A stretch of DNA of 64,000 bases, taken from the NCBI GenBank assembly GCA_964247055.1, contig OZ176052.1:4526001-4590000 (forward strand), given 5' to 3'. The stretch is from Paragordius varius (taxonomy: Eukaryota; Nematomorpha). Position 1 is the first letter of the stretch; each line of letters starts with the position of its first letter. Positions 37,432-49,988 of this stretch are shown one piece after another. The position numbers were made by a program, and so were the translations under genes. The notes beneath the pieces are model-generated. The model saw only the letters and a list, made by a program, of their open reading frames with translations. It did not search any database and was not told where the DNA came from.

Positions 37432-39546
37432 GCAAATCGGAAAATACATATTTTAAATTTATTTTTTTTGAAGAAAGTGAAATTTTCCCAAGTATTATCA
37501 AATTAAACTGTAAAGGAAATTTAATATTCTTACGAATCATATCCATTGACCATATGAGTATAATTAACGACCATTAAATCTAACCAACCACACCGCCGAG
37601 GTCTACCTGTTGTACTTCCATATTCATTACCCTTATCCCTTAATCGTTGGCCAATTTCCTATGAAATAAAAAATGTTTAATAAATATAAAGATTTTCCTA
37701 ATAACTTATGAAATGTATGTGATAAAATGAAAAATGTGTAAATAAATTTTAATAAATTTACATAAAAATGCATTAATCAATTACAATTTAAACAGCAAAA
37801 TGCGCATATATTTGATAAACAGAATAGAAATATATTGCTTAAAAGAAAATTTTTCAAACAAAATTTCTTAAACTCAAATAAGTCTTTGTTTTGATAAAAT
37901 TTTAAAAAAGGTTACATCTAAAAGTTCAGTAGGGAAAGGTCCAGCCCCAACACGTGTTGTATAAGCCTTAGTAACTCCAATAGTTTGGCCAATGTATTTA
38001 GGTGGAATTCCTAAACCAGTTATAACGCCGCCAATACTACAGTTTGAAGATGTGACAAAAGGATAAGTACCTGCATTTTGATTACAAAAGACGGGATAAA
38101 TTTTAAGAGAGCCAGAATACAGAGTAAAAATTGGAATTTATAAACGATTAATTTATTATTTTTAATTAAAATTTTATGGAACTAAAATATACTAACAAAT
38201 AAATTTATCTAGACAAACTATAAGACACAACCCTAGTTTTTAAACAAATTTTTCATGCATAAAGTATTTGATTACACTGATATATATATATATATATATT
38301 GAGTGTTTTACCAATTTCCATCTTAATTTTTTATTTGCAACGCCCAAAACAATAAGTTAAATTCAAAAAATCAAGAATATGGTTGTCTTATTATATAATT
38401 AATATGGAGGTTTAAATGTAATTTTAATCTTAAGCCAAACATATTCGCAACTCAAATATTACCAAAATCAATGTCTAACATACAGGCATTAGCACCCTCA
38501 ATCATAATTTGTTTTTCAGGATCTCGAATCAATTTATGTATGAGCACTATGGTATCTGTAACGAATGGTTTGATATCGACTGCAAATGCCTATGTTAAAT
38601 ATAATTAATAAATGATATATTAACAAATGAAATACATTGAAAATTTAAAGAAGTTTATTTATATCTAAGAGGTAGTCTTTTCATAAAAAATATATAATTC
38701 CTAATTACCATATTATTTATGCGTTGTTAAAAGTGTAAAAATTAAAATGTTTATATACCCTGTATCTTGCGATTTCATAATCAATATCAATGGTAATTTC
38801 GGGGAAGAGTTGAGTATAAAACTTGACTAGATTAACAAATCTATATTGAATTTAGGTGTTAAAATAACTTTTCTTCAAACAAAGCGAAATCACCAATCAA
38901 ATCAGATATCCTAATTCCATTTCTAGTTGCCTTCAAATTTAAAAAATAAATATACTTTTGAAGAATATGCAGGTCCAATACCCTTTTTAGTTGTTCCTAA
39001 ACTTTAAAAATATTAAATGGTTAAAAAACCTTTTATTTCCTTTATACTTTTCTAACAGCGCATCTACCTCTTGATGAATATCAAAAACTAAAAAGATGTA
39101 AAAATTTAAGTGAAATTTAAGTAAATTAATATTTTCAAATTTTAAAATTATACCTAAATGGGCCCTATCACTAATAATAAATCGATCAGTAAGCCAATCA
39201 TTTCCTTTAACCATTTCCAATTGTTTAAACTCTTCAAACAACGTTGGTAAGTGTATGACCACACCATTACCTAATAAATGTTAACATGGATTGATAAACC
39301 AAGTATATTTAAACAATTTTTCTGAAGAATTCCACTCGGTAAAAGATGAAATGAATATTTATGGTTTTCACTCACTACAGTGTGTCCAGCATTACTTCCG
39401 CCCTAATAAACATTATATTTAAAAGATAATACTTGGCATCGGCATACAGCTTGATAACTTTTAGCGAGCAAATCTACAATTTTTCCTTTCCCTTCGTCCC
39501 CCCACTGACTGCCCAAAATTACAGTGACAGGTGTTTTCACCGGCAT
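35750..39546 (-). CDS. ADSS: Adenylosuccinate synthetase
   Basis: Catalyses IMP + aspartate + GTP to adenylosuccinate, the first step to AMP, in the cytosol. Exons, 5' to 3': 39546-39433, 39402-39300, 39270-39154, 39087-39030, 39001-38956, 38930-38869, 38840-38759, 38589-38463, 38070-37916, 37658-37534, 37217-37120, 36400-36251, 35808-35750. All joins are in phase and give 431 residues, the usual family length. Visible motifs are [11 protein letters not shown] with catalytic D17, GGSNAGHT with H45, [83 protein letters not shown] and WIGVGQDR near the end. The first six introns are 30, 29, 66, 28, 25 and 28 nt; the last six are 169-719 nt. The last intron holds a MITE. A U6 gene lies divergently about 330 bp upstream. 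Confidence 0.97.
35844..36090. repeat. Family C MITE in the last ADSS intron
   Basis: Inverted ends TTACCATTTACAATTCAAAT and its mirror at 36065-36088, with TTCACCCT units inside each end. The AT-rich core has AAACACATAATTTATT(T)TT like the other family C copies. Confidence 0.8.
37396..37434. repeat. (TA)n microsatellite
   Basis: A run of TA units with one interruption, in an ADSS intron. A shorter run lies at 38280-38300. Confidence 0.9.
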
Positions 39547-39848
39547 AAAAATAATAATTAAATTTTTTAATATTAAATAAAAAGCGTTATAAATTTAGAC
39601 CACAAAATAAAATAAAACGGATATATTATTTCCTTATATAGATCATATGTTCATGGGAAAAGAGTGCGCATTACAATAACAAAACTTTTAAACATGGATA
39701 ATAATCCTTTTTAGTGAAGGGTTTTACTATTAACACTAATTTTTTATTACCTCTAACATATAGAACTCTCCAAAATAAGACACATAAATCATATCACATA
39801 TGTAAATCGAGTCAGCGACTATTATTGCTTCAAAACGCCAAAGTTGGA

Positions 39849-39856
39849 TATATATA
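39849..39856 (+). promoter_or_regulatory. TATA box of the U6 gene
   Basis: TATATATA lies 24-31 bp before the U6 start, the fixed position used by RNA polymerase III type 3 promoters. A proximal sequence element should lie about 30 bp further upstream but cannot be named. Confidence 0.75.
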
Positions 39857-39879
39857 CAGAATTTAAAAAGTGTGTTAAT

Positions 39880-39903
39880 GTACTGCTTCGGCGGTACATA
39901 TAA

Positions 39904-39935
<32 letters not shown>

Positions 39936-39985
39936 GGCCCCTGCGCAAGGATGACACGCAAAATCGTGAAGCGTTCCTAATTTTT
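39880..39985 (+). ncRNA. U6: U6 spliceosomal RNA
   Basis: The central part ATACAGAGAAGATTAGCATG and GGCCCCTGCGCAAGGATGAC matches U6 throughout, including ACAGAGA (5' splice site pairing) and AGC. The 5' stem is GTACTGC-TTCG-GCGGTAC, fully paired although its sequence differs from the vertebrate one. It ends in a run of nine T, the polymerase III terminator. It pairs with U4 and U2 in the spliceosome that must handle the 22-34 nt introns seen here. Confidence 0.98.
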
Positions 39986-39990
39986 TTTTC

Positions 39991-41629
39991 GATCTCCAGT
40001 AATTAATTTTATTGGAAATATAAAAAGAAATTAATAATAGTTTCTTATGAAATTATATTTATAAAAACAGATTTGATCCTTCACAAATATATATATGAAA
40101 GTTTTTTAACTGTTCTTTATTTTTTTAGATTGAATTGGTTATCTTTTGTTTTTAACTCAAATCAGTAACGGATCTACAAGCCACAAAAGTGGTATTTTCA
40201 ATTTTTCCCGGTCACGCGTCGCTGTGATTAAGCCCGAAATTAAATCTAAATAAGGAAGTGCATTTTACATCGCGTCAAGCCATACCCACTTAGTTTCAAA
40301 AAGCGTCCAGCTATAATCTTTACGTTTAAAAGACAAATAATTTTGTTCATTAATTGGGTTTGAAAATTTAGGGGCTTGGTTTTGGCAAAAACGGGATTCA
40401 GGGCGGGGACGAATAAACACATCAATCCTTAAAATTCAATCGACTATGCTTAACATCTTTATATATTTAAATTGTTCTTCTATTGCTGCTTTTTTGCGTT
40501 AATTTAGGTGCTTGACGAATTTTTTTCCATTTATGCAATATATCAAAGGTTTGCCCGAAAACTGCTTCAAAGCCAATTCATTTCTATATGGTTGTGTTTA
40601 ACATAGTGTGGGTCTTACCCAGGTGTTATTATAAAACACTTGATCAAACCTTTAACCTTTAAATGGGACAATTTCAAACCAGATACATATCTCATAGGTA
40701 TTCCCAAGGTTGCGTCAAAACCACACCATTTATATGATAATGCACATAAAATAGGGCCTCACCCAAGCGTAAATATGAAATAGCGCTTAACTAATAATTT
40801 TTCCTTTGAAGGAATTTTCAAAACCATTATTGATTGATATGGACTCTTGAGTGTTATTTGAAAACTAGCCTGTATTTTTATAATGAGCATTTTACAGAGG
40901 GTGGAGCCCGACCTATCGGCTTATCTAAAAAAAGCTTACTATTTTTTATAGTAGAGATACCTAAAACTAATAATACTGAATGTGATTACTTTATACAATA
41001 TATTTTACTAAAAAACTGTCATTTTTTGGGGCTAGCTGTTAATACAGAGACGAAAAAATGACTATATTCTTTGTAAAAATAAAAAGTCCACTTAATTAAA
41101 TGTGCCCTCATGATATCATGGAATTTGAAGGCCAAATACACTTTTAATATATAGACATAATTGAATCGAAAAATTATGATTTATTATCGAATATCAAACA
41201 TAAATTTTAATAAACATCATATTTTTGAAAATGTATTATAAATCTATGTGAATATCATTTACATAATTTTAAATATGAGTTATATAGTCACTTATACCTA
41301 TTTTTTATATATAATTTAAATATTCTTAATATTTTATACAAAAGTGGATAGATACTGTGTCAATAAATTTAATGTAATTTAATATTTATTTTTGGGCAAT
41401 ATTTTCAGCACAAGGAAATACTGTTGGATTTATTTATATAATATCCACAAATTAAATATATGATAAAAATTTGACATTTTTGTGTAGAATGAATTATTAT
41501 ACAAATAATTTAGTTTTGTATATATATATCTGATAAAAAATTTGTATATAAAAATAAATAATTGCACACATGTTTCGAATGAATTTTTTGGATATAAGAA
41601 TAAAAATAAAAGCCAAATATATAAAAAAA
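39991..41629. other. Intergenic DNA
   Basis: No gene is recognised. A plus frame of 75 codons at 40834-41061 has no known motif. A GC-richer piece near 40205-40225 (GTCACGCGTCGCTGTGATTA) resembles pieces at about 52290 and 61685 and may be transposon debris. Confidence 0.45.
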
Positions 41630-44600
41630 TTATGAATTTTCTGTTGGGGATTCAACGCGGACATAACTTGGTTTCAAAAGCGTCAATAGAATGTAGACTG
41701 AGGATGCCATTAAAATGTGCCATAAACTGTGTATGTAAGCATAATTATCCTAAAAATGTAAAAATAATTTGTATTATAAAATATTTATTGATAAATTTCA
41801 ATATAGATATTATATTATTATATAGTAAGGTGCAATATTTTTGGTTAGAAAGATCTTTTAATGCATAAAGAGTTGTATGAAGTAAGAAATCTAAATTTTT
41901 TTGCTTTAATCCAGAAAAAAAATGCAATAATATACCATTTACGATTCGAATTCACCAAATTCACCCCTGAACAATTCAAATTTACCCTCGAACAATTCAA
42001 AGTCACCATTAATTAATATATATGTTTTTTAAGATTAAAAATTACCTATATTATATTTTTAAAAGCGGAAATTTTATTTTAAATTAAAATAATACCTAAA
42101 AAATATTAAACTATACCATAAAGATATATTTCTTATAAATAATGAGTAATATTAGTTCGAAAACACATATATTTTTGGGGTAAAGGGTGAATTTGAATTG
42201 TTCAAGGGTGAATTTGAATTGTAAATGGAATATTTTTGCTCACTTCTATGTAATAAATAATATATCCAACAAATATAAGAGATTATGCATAGATACAATA
42301 AAATAATTTATTGCGAGCCTTGCAAAACTAAGGATTTCATAATCAATGCTTAATTCGCTTCAATATAATGCGTAATTTTAAATAAGGAAAAATATTTTGA
42401 GTACTCTCAAAAAACTAATTATAAATTTAATTTTGTGGCCAAATAGTTGGTAGGGAGCTTAAAAAATTGTTTATATATCTAATCAATATTGTTATTGTCG
42501 CAATTAAAGCTTGAATAACTAACTCATCTATTTCGTTATTAATAATTTTATAATTGTTCAAATTTTAAGGAAATGCATATACCTGAGTTTGAGCAAACGA
42601 ATATATAACGACACCAATCAAGGCTAAAGATACACCGGGTAAGATATGTTTGACGTAGATTGCTTTTGATGGGTATAATTGACGAGATTTGTAGGATTCA
42701 TAAGCCTAAAGTATATATGAAAACAACATTTATTTGAATATATAATTTAAAAATTGATTCATAAATATTTCCACACCTAGCATTTCAAAGCATACTTTAT
42801 TTTTGATTCATCCCATAAATAAAGTGTTTTACACATAAAACTAATGATTGATATAAAATATTTTTATATGACATAGTTTATTATATTTTAAGTGATATAT
42901 AAATTTTAAAAAACAAATTATAATTTATAAAAAAATATAAATAATTTTTAATATTAAGTTGTTTTGCAAAATTTTATTCAAATATATTTTATATCTAAAC
43001 AAGTCTAAAATAAAAGTTTAGCTATATTTTTGGGATTTTTCTGTAATAAATTTGTTAAATTAACAAAATAAGTAATAATACCGAAAAAGATGAAGTTAAC
43101 AAATTTAATATACATTATAAGTTAATTTAGCCCAAGATAATTTAGTTTGGGGTTAAAGAAATGTTCAAGTGTGAATTTGCAATGTTTGAAGATTTTAAAG
43201 GTTTAAAAACCAGCCGAAAATGCAAATGGTATATTATACCGATACTCACATAAAAACAGATATTAATCGCATATTTATGACCATTTTATAAAAATCTTTC
43301 TTACCCAAGTCCCAATCATAAGGCCCGTTGTTAAGAGTAATGGCGTTAAAAATGTCCATAATTCTTGTCTTAAACGTTGAACTACAACGCTTAAACCAAT
43401 AGCTAACAAAAATGAAATCATAAATCGAATCTTATCGGACAGTAACGTTAATGCCAACACGGTAACAATCATGGAAAGAATAGAAGTGTAAAAATCCAAA
43501 TATTGCAAAACTTCATACGAAGCTATACAAAATCGTGTTACGTCCTCATCGCATGCATGATAAAACTAAAAGGTGGATATAGATAAATTAATATAATATG
43601 TTAAATACAGCCACTTTTTTTACATATTTTTAATATGGGACTAAAAACTTAAATTGTGTTTCCATATATATAACCTACTATAGATTCACCTGTCCAAGTC
43701 TAACAATGGTTTTTTGAAGTTAGAGAGTAAAAACTACCTTCCTTTAACGCATATTATATGTCTTGCTGTACCCTTAGACATAGTTACATATACATATATG
43801 GAATATTTTTTAAAAAAAACCAATTTTTAAACGTTTCTTACGGTTAACTTTGGTAATTCCTTATATAAAATGTGATTGGTTCTACATATACCAAGTTTCA
43901 GAAAATATATAACTTAAATAAAATATTTTATGGAAATATATATATATATATAAAACCATTGAAGAGAGCATATTGATTGTGTATATGGTTGATTCCGTGT
44001 ACAATCCATGCGATGCGGCAAACACAATAGATGGCAGGAAAGCCAAATTACTTAACGTTAGGATTAAGGCATTAAAAATTTGTTTTGAACGTGGTAATGC
44101 ATTCGTGCCATTCATACAACCGATTCCTTCCCAACCTAAAAATAATGTGAAAATTAAAATTGACAGTTAAAAAACTATTATAATATTGGCTCAATATGAA
44201 TTTTTTCATGTTTGTAAGCCAGAGTATAAAATATTTTGATTATAAAATGTTTATTATAATACGCAACAAGTTAAGGAAAAATGACAAAATTTTTTACTTT
44301 TACATATGAAATTGTGTTTTCTATGCGCCATTAAAATACATATTAGGTATTTTGGTTTCGTAGATTAATATAATTTAAAGGATTAGAAGTAAAGTTTAAA
44401 TTTTATAGAAATTATTGATTTTAGAACGCACTCAATTTCGGCTAAAATGGAGACAATAAGCCATTTAACCAAATGCTAAATTTAGATTTAAATTTTCTTC
44501 ACAAACTGTACAAAAATATATATATAATAATAAATAAATTATTATAGATGATCTTTCAATTAAAAAAGATTTTATCCCAGTTATTTACATACACACCATA

Positions 44601-47600
44601 TTATAAGTAAAAAAATTTACACAAAATAATAATTTATTTTCCATATTGGCATTAAAAAATGTTTGATCTATAAAAAATAATAAACTAATTTACCTGCTAA
44701 ACATTTACAACCAGTAATAATGAGTCTATGTTGCGTTGATATGTGACATATACCGCGACGACGTCCTCCGCATATTTGAGGTTCAAATTTTGGCTTTTAT
44801 ATAAAAGTTCATTTATGAAAAAATTTATACAAAATCATGTTTGAAATATAAATAAATTCCTTACCAATATATACATAAAAATATGAATTTTAGGGTGGAA
44901 AACAATTATTATTAATGAGACAACTTTAAAATAATTTTAAATTTTGGTATAACACATTCTTTAAGGTTGTGAAACATGAAATAAATTTGCTTAAATAATA
45001 TGTAAACTACTTTAAATTTCTTACAGATTATATACTTCGATTGACTTGTTCTTAAAAAAATTAAATTTTAATTTTTTATATCTCATAACATTATTTTTTT
45101 CCGAGATAATAAAATATAATTAGTAAAAAAATTTCAATCTTTTTGAGTATAAAAGTTGGTATATAATCAATTGAGATGCAGAATATCAAAAGATTACATA
45201 CCTCATTGGTTAATTTATCATCATCGATTGTGTCTGGGTTATATTCCGCAGGTTTTATTTTATCTTTAACAGATAATGATGGAATATGGTCTGTTAAACA
45301 TGGTTCAGTCTTTATGTCAAATTGCAAAAATGGATCCACGCCATCCATCAAACACTCTGAACTAATGGATAAGAAAAATGTAAAAATAGATTTAAAAATA
45401 TATTTAGCGGATTTATTAATAATTTTGGGGAAATACCCGTAGAAACATAATAAAATTGTAAAGATCACTAATCTCTGTAACTCAATTATTGAATATGATA
45501 TTCATTGGTTTGAAAAATTTAAGATAAAATGGTTTAATGATTGTATAAATATCCTTGCTTATTGGATTTGCTTCCCATAATGTGGTTTAGGTTCTTAAAT
45601 AGAAAAAATAATGTGTAATATGGAAAATTATTAACTGATTAAACCATTTATTAAATCTATGCATAAATCCCAAACTATTGTGTCTATTTATACAATTCCT
45701 TATAATATCATATGCACTTTAAATATAAGTTAGGTTTTTTAAGGTAATACTTTGTAATTTATTGCAAAAAGTCAAAAATTCTTAATTTTACACAATTTTT
45801 ATTTGGAGTCACCTCCTATTTATACTCGAAGAATTTAATTTACTTACAAATTTAGCCATTTTAAAGAGGAATCCTTCAAGTTAATCCTAGATGGATGCCC
45901 ATTTTTTGTTGATGTAGATGTACTGAAACAAAATCGATAAATGCTTAAAACGTATGGACCAGTTTTGGGATATGGGACTAGCAATCGATTTAATCTTTTT
46001 TTCATTAAGGTAGATTCAAATGTATTGCCTTTTCTTACGAATGAAGCATTTACAATAGTTTTCCTTTGTGGGATATTCAAATACAAATAGTTTTCATTTT
46101 CCTTTTGTGAAGAGTTATTGTGGTTGTCCCCATTTATCAAGGCAGCCGTTAATATAGGCATACTCTCATTATATTTCGTGCAATGTAATAGATCATCTCT
46201 AAAAAAAGATTAAAATAAATATTTTTGTTAAGGGATAATGGTTAAAATTACTTAAAATTATTATAATTCCATTGCAATCTTGAATAATGGGCATAGCCTA
46301 AACATGCTACCAGTAATATATATCTCGGTTCCGTTTTAACCAAAAAATGATAGTCGGATTCGTTAATATAAGATTGTGACTGGAGCGTTTCCTCTCTATA
46401 AATCTAAAAAATATACATTTTTTAATAAAATTTGGTTAAAAGAAATCTACATTTACAATACAAATTCACCCTAAAAATAAATTATGAAATTGGCAAAGTT
46501 TATTATTTTTTCAGTATTATTTTGATTACATACAAAATTTCTTTTTTTAAAACATAGGTAATATTAAATCTTACAAAACACATAATTTATTTTAGGGTGA
46601 ATTTAAAATGTTTGAAGGTGAATTTAAATTGGTTAAGGGTGGATTCAATTTGTTTAAGGGTGAATTTGAACTGTAAATGGTATATTAAAAAAGAGAAATA
46701 TGTGTCGTGAAAAACCGATAATATTATATTTTAGCACCGAATAATGTATTTATATCGAGTGTTCCTAGCTATAATATAAAAAAATTTTAGCTATGAACTT
46801 TGCATAGATACAATTTAACTGTTTAAAGTTATATTTTTTGGATTTTGCGGTTAACCAAACATAAAAATATTGATTATAATTACCCAATATATTATATGTT
46901 GATAAAATATTAACTCTCGAAACTGAAATCATTGTTTAAATCAATGCGCTTTAAGGAATCCAAAAAATTTGTTTTTTTTTATTTAGTAACGGTCAATAAT
47001 CAAACATAAGTTTTAAAGATTATTAAACAAAAATTAATAAAAAAAAATAAAATAATAATTTTAATTTACTTAAAATTTAATTACTTGTATCTTTATCTTT
47101 GCAAGTTTATTTAAATAAATTTTATTTACTTACCTGTGGTATTAATTGAAGATCAAGCTTAATAGATAAGGTTAATCCATTATCGGCATAATCTTCCAAT
47201 TCAAAAACCATGTGAGTGAGATCAGTTAAACTTGATAATGAAAGGGTATTTATGGGTACAAAACCATATTTCAAAAAATACCCCTGGCTATAATACGATG
47301 TTAATATAACTCTCTCCTATAATAAAGTTATAAAAATATGAAAATACTAGATATTTGGTTGTTGATGAATAATGATTGTCCATTTTATTGTTTGCATCTT
47401 TATTCGGTGGGTATTGATCTGAAAATAATAATTTAAAAAACCCGAAGTGGATACAGTTAACGTTAAAGTTTCATTAAGGCTAACAAGTATGGGAATAGAA
47501 ATGTAAACAAATGCTTTAACCCTTAATTCCAATATCTACGATATTATATAAAACTATAAACATCCAAGGTACAGTTATGTAGGACCGATGTAAAAGAACA

Positions 47601-48341
47601 TGTTTTATATGTGGAATCACCAATACTTTCATCCATACTATTTGATATTCGAAGTGTCAAAATATACGGCTTAGGAATAGTAATAGACTGATTTCGGTAC
47701 AAATTTATAGTTAGTGATTGGGCATTTAAAGGGATATAAAATCTAAAATTTAGGTAGTAATTAACTTGTAAGTAATATTTGAATCTAACAAATTTACCAA
47801 TACATCAGTGTTAGAAATTTCTGCAACATTTTCAACAAAAAGGGCATGATTAATGTGTAATATGTATTTACAAAACTTTTTTAGGCCCTACCTTTTATTA
47901 ATAAAATACTTTTTGAGATATGCGTATTTTTTCTTTAGGTATATGAGCATTTAAGAACCATAAACCCTGTGGGGGGTTTTTTATATAATAAATGGCAAAT
48001 TTTAATTCCTTATTTATCGGCATATTGAATTTAAACATATCAAAAGTTTGATCCCACAAAAATGTGTAATTCTCTATGTCATATATATTTGGATATTTAC
48101 GGTGTTGAAGATTACTAAAAATTATATTGAAAATTAACATTTTAATATTTTTAGCGATACAATTAGTATATTTATCCCTGCTTTCCAGATATAAGGCAAT
48201 TTGACGAACATTACTATTTATGTTGTATGGAATCAGTAATGAAGAATGATAATCTTTAAAAGGTTTAATTACATATTTTTCTGCAAAAATCAAACAAAAA
48301 TTGGTTAAAACGAGTAAAATTTTTACCCATATGTTTAACAT
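41630..48341 (-). CDS. PGAP6: PGAP6/TMEM8-like GPI-processing phospholipase
   Basis: A secretory-pathway multi-pass membrane protein. Family members trim GPI-anchored proteins as phospholipase A2 and belong to the CREST superfamily. Exons, 5' to 3': 48341-47910, 47875-47766, 47742-47562, 47535-47442, 47418-47348, 47316-47134, 46403-46252, 46198-45848, 45361-45202, 44793-44694, 44135-43957, 43565-43305, 42705-42583, 41749-41630. All joins are in phase and give 838 residues. A signal peptide (MLNIWVKILLVLTNFCLIFA) leads a long poorly conserved ectodomain. Then come an EGF-like module (CGGRRRGIC...GCKCLAGWEGIGC, about 585-622) and about seven membrane segments (LTLSNLAFLPSIVF, SMFYHACDEDVTRFC, and HSLWH at 806-810). 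FYHACD and HxxxH are the CREST metal-site motifs. Introns 1-5 are 34, 23, 26, 23 and 31 nt; the rest are 53-833 nt. Whether it matches PGAP6 or a sister TMEM8 cannot be decided here. Confidence 0.88.
41931..42234. repeat. Family C MITE in intron 13 of the PGAP6-like gene
   Basis: Starts TATACCATTTACGATTCGAA and ends GAATTGTAAATGGAATATT. Two or three TTCACC units lie in each end, and the core is the same as at 35844-36090. Confidence 0.8.
43140..43236. repeat. Decayed family C fragment in intron 12
   Basis: Only one end is clear: GTTCAAGTGTGAATTTGCAA, then GCAAATGGTATATT. It appears to be an old remnant. Confidence 0.45.
46446..46686. repeat. Family C MITE in intron 6
   Basis: Starts ACATTTACAATACAAATTCA and ends TGAATTTGAACTGTAAATGG. 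The right end has four GGGTGAATTT-like units and the left has one, so the copy is lopsided. Confidence 0.75.
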
Positions 48342-48519
48342 ATCTGTTTTATTGTCATCTGATTTATATTAAATACTAGCGTGAATCTCGTGCTGCTACG
48401 CAGCCCGAGGAAGTCCTTCGGACTTCTGGGGGGGGGGGGGGGGGGTTCGAAGTTTAGATTTGAATAAGTCTACCGGTTTTCCTGTACCAGATCACAAAGC
48501 CAGCATTTTCCATTTTTAT

Positions 48520-49980
48520 TAATGTGACCAGATATTTTTAACCTTGAGGCAGTACAAAATTAAAACAGACTTTGCTGTTTTTACATCATCGATGTGGTAT
48601 ATAACACAGTTTCCACAAACAATATCCAGAAGAAACAAAATATTCTGACAGGAAAATATCAGGATTATCATGGTGCTTTTGGTTAAACTTTATTAATAAA
48701 GAATTTACACTTTGCTCCGCATAAAATTGCAAAAAGTGCGCAATTTCATAAATATTTTATGGTGAAAAAATACTTTATATCAAAAAATATCACTAATATA
48801 ACATAAATTACATATAAAAAGCAAAACACATTTTTAAAAATTTTAAATTGTTATTTGGGCTCTGAAAGTCCCTTTTGGCTATTTTAAAACTCACTGTTGT
48901 CTTAAAAAAACGCAAAAATCCGACATTGTGCAATTATTTTGGTAAATGCTAAATTTTGGCATGAAATATATTTTTTAAAAAATGCATATTTTCAAAAATT
49001 TAATTTTTAGCAAATTTTGTTGAAACGTACTTTGTACTATTTTGAGGACGATGGAAACGATATAAACGGTTGAGATGTTATACCATTTATATATATAATT
49101 CGATAATGCTAAACATTTTTCTCAGATCTTCACTTAAAATATTCGCTCGTTTTCAAATATTTGTTAAATAAAAATTGTGCTCTTAAAATTGAAATTCTTA
49201 ACCTATAGTAATGTTAAAAAATTATTTAGAAAAATGGTTTATTATATCTAAAAGCGTTATACCGTTTCCATCATCCTTAATAGTTTGAAGTATGCTTCAA
49301 AATATCTCAAATTTGTTTATGCAAAAAATAAGAAAACTAATAAAAATTAAAGTTTAGGAAAAAATTACGTAATAACATACCTCCCACCTAATGAGTGTGG
49401 AAATTACGAAAATAGGTTATTTTGATCATATGCCATATATAATAAATTTTAAATGATAGTTACGGGAATAACAATTTCTTTTATATAATTTTCCGTTTGA
49501 TAATCATATCAAAAAATGAACTTTCTAAACTGGATCATTTAAAAATATCATAAATTAATGTTAATTTCGGAAACCCTGTGTGAAAGAGCCATTAGCCTGA
49601 ATCTTAAGGTGGAGTCCGAGATTTATAGTTTCGCCACTGCGCGAAAGTCTGCAATAAAAGCAGATTGACCGATCCAAAATCCAATTTTATGTATAATTCG
49701 AGCAGAAATAAAATATTAACCATTAAAAATAAACCAATCTTAGTTTTTTACCCCAAAATAAACCATTTCTTTACAAATTATGGGGTTATATTTACAGAGG
49801 GTACTATATCAAAAAAATAATTTTTCTTATGAATAAATAAAAGATAATTAATATATATTCATAAATAATAAAAAATTTTTAATTTTTAAAAAGCGGTACA
49901 AAAATGGGCGCAGTACAGTCGCAGTTTTTTTCTGAAAATCCAGTACTGTACTGCGAAAAACAGCCTATCTGGTCACTTTA
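48520..49980. mobile_element. Non-autonomous hAT-type element with 8-bp target duplication
   Basis: ATTTTTAT occurs on both sides (48512-48519 and 49981-49988) and only once in the uninterrupted Helitron sequence. The terminal inverted repeat is TAATGTGACCAGATA against TAAAGTGACCAGATA. An 8-bp duplication and a GTGACCAGAT-type end are hAT features. The 1461-bp body has no long frame. Parts of it (48781-48840) resemble 1661-1720. Confidence 0.9.
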
Positions 49981-49988
49981 ATTTTTAT

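Noticed and set aside
38987-39262. A 91-codon uninterrupted frame in ADSS that reads through introns
   Set aside because: The 66-nt and 28-nt stretches inside it break the conserved ADSS sequence, while splicing them restores it.
41542-41868. Plus-strand frame of 108 codons
   Set aside because: It lies opposite the last exon of the PGAP6-like gene, which has clear family motifs (HSLWH) on the minus strand.
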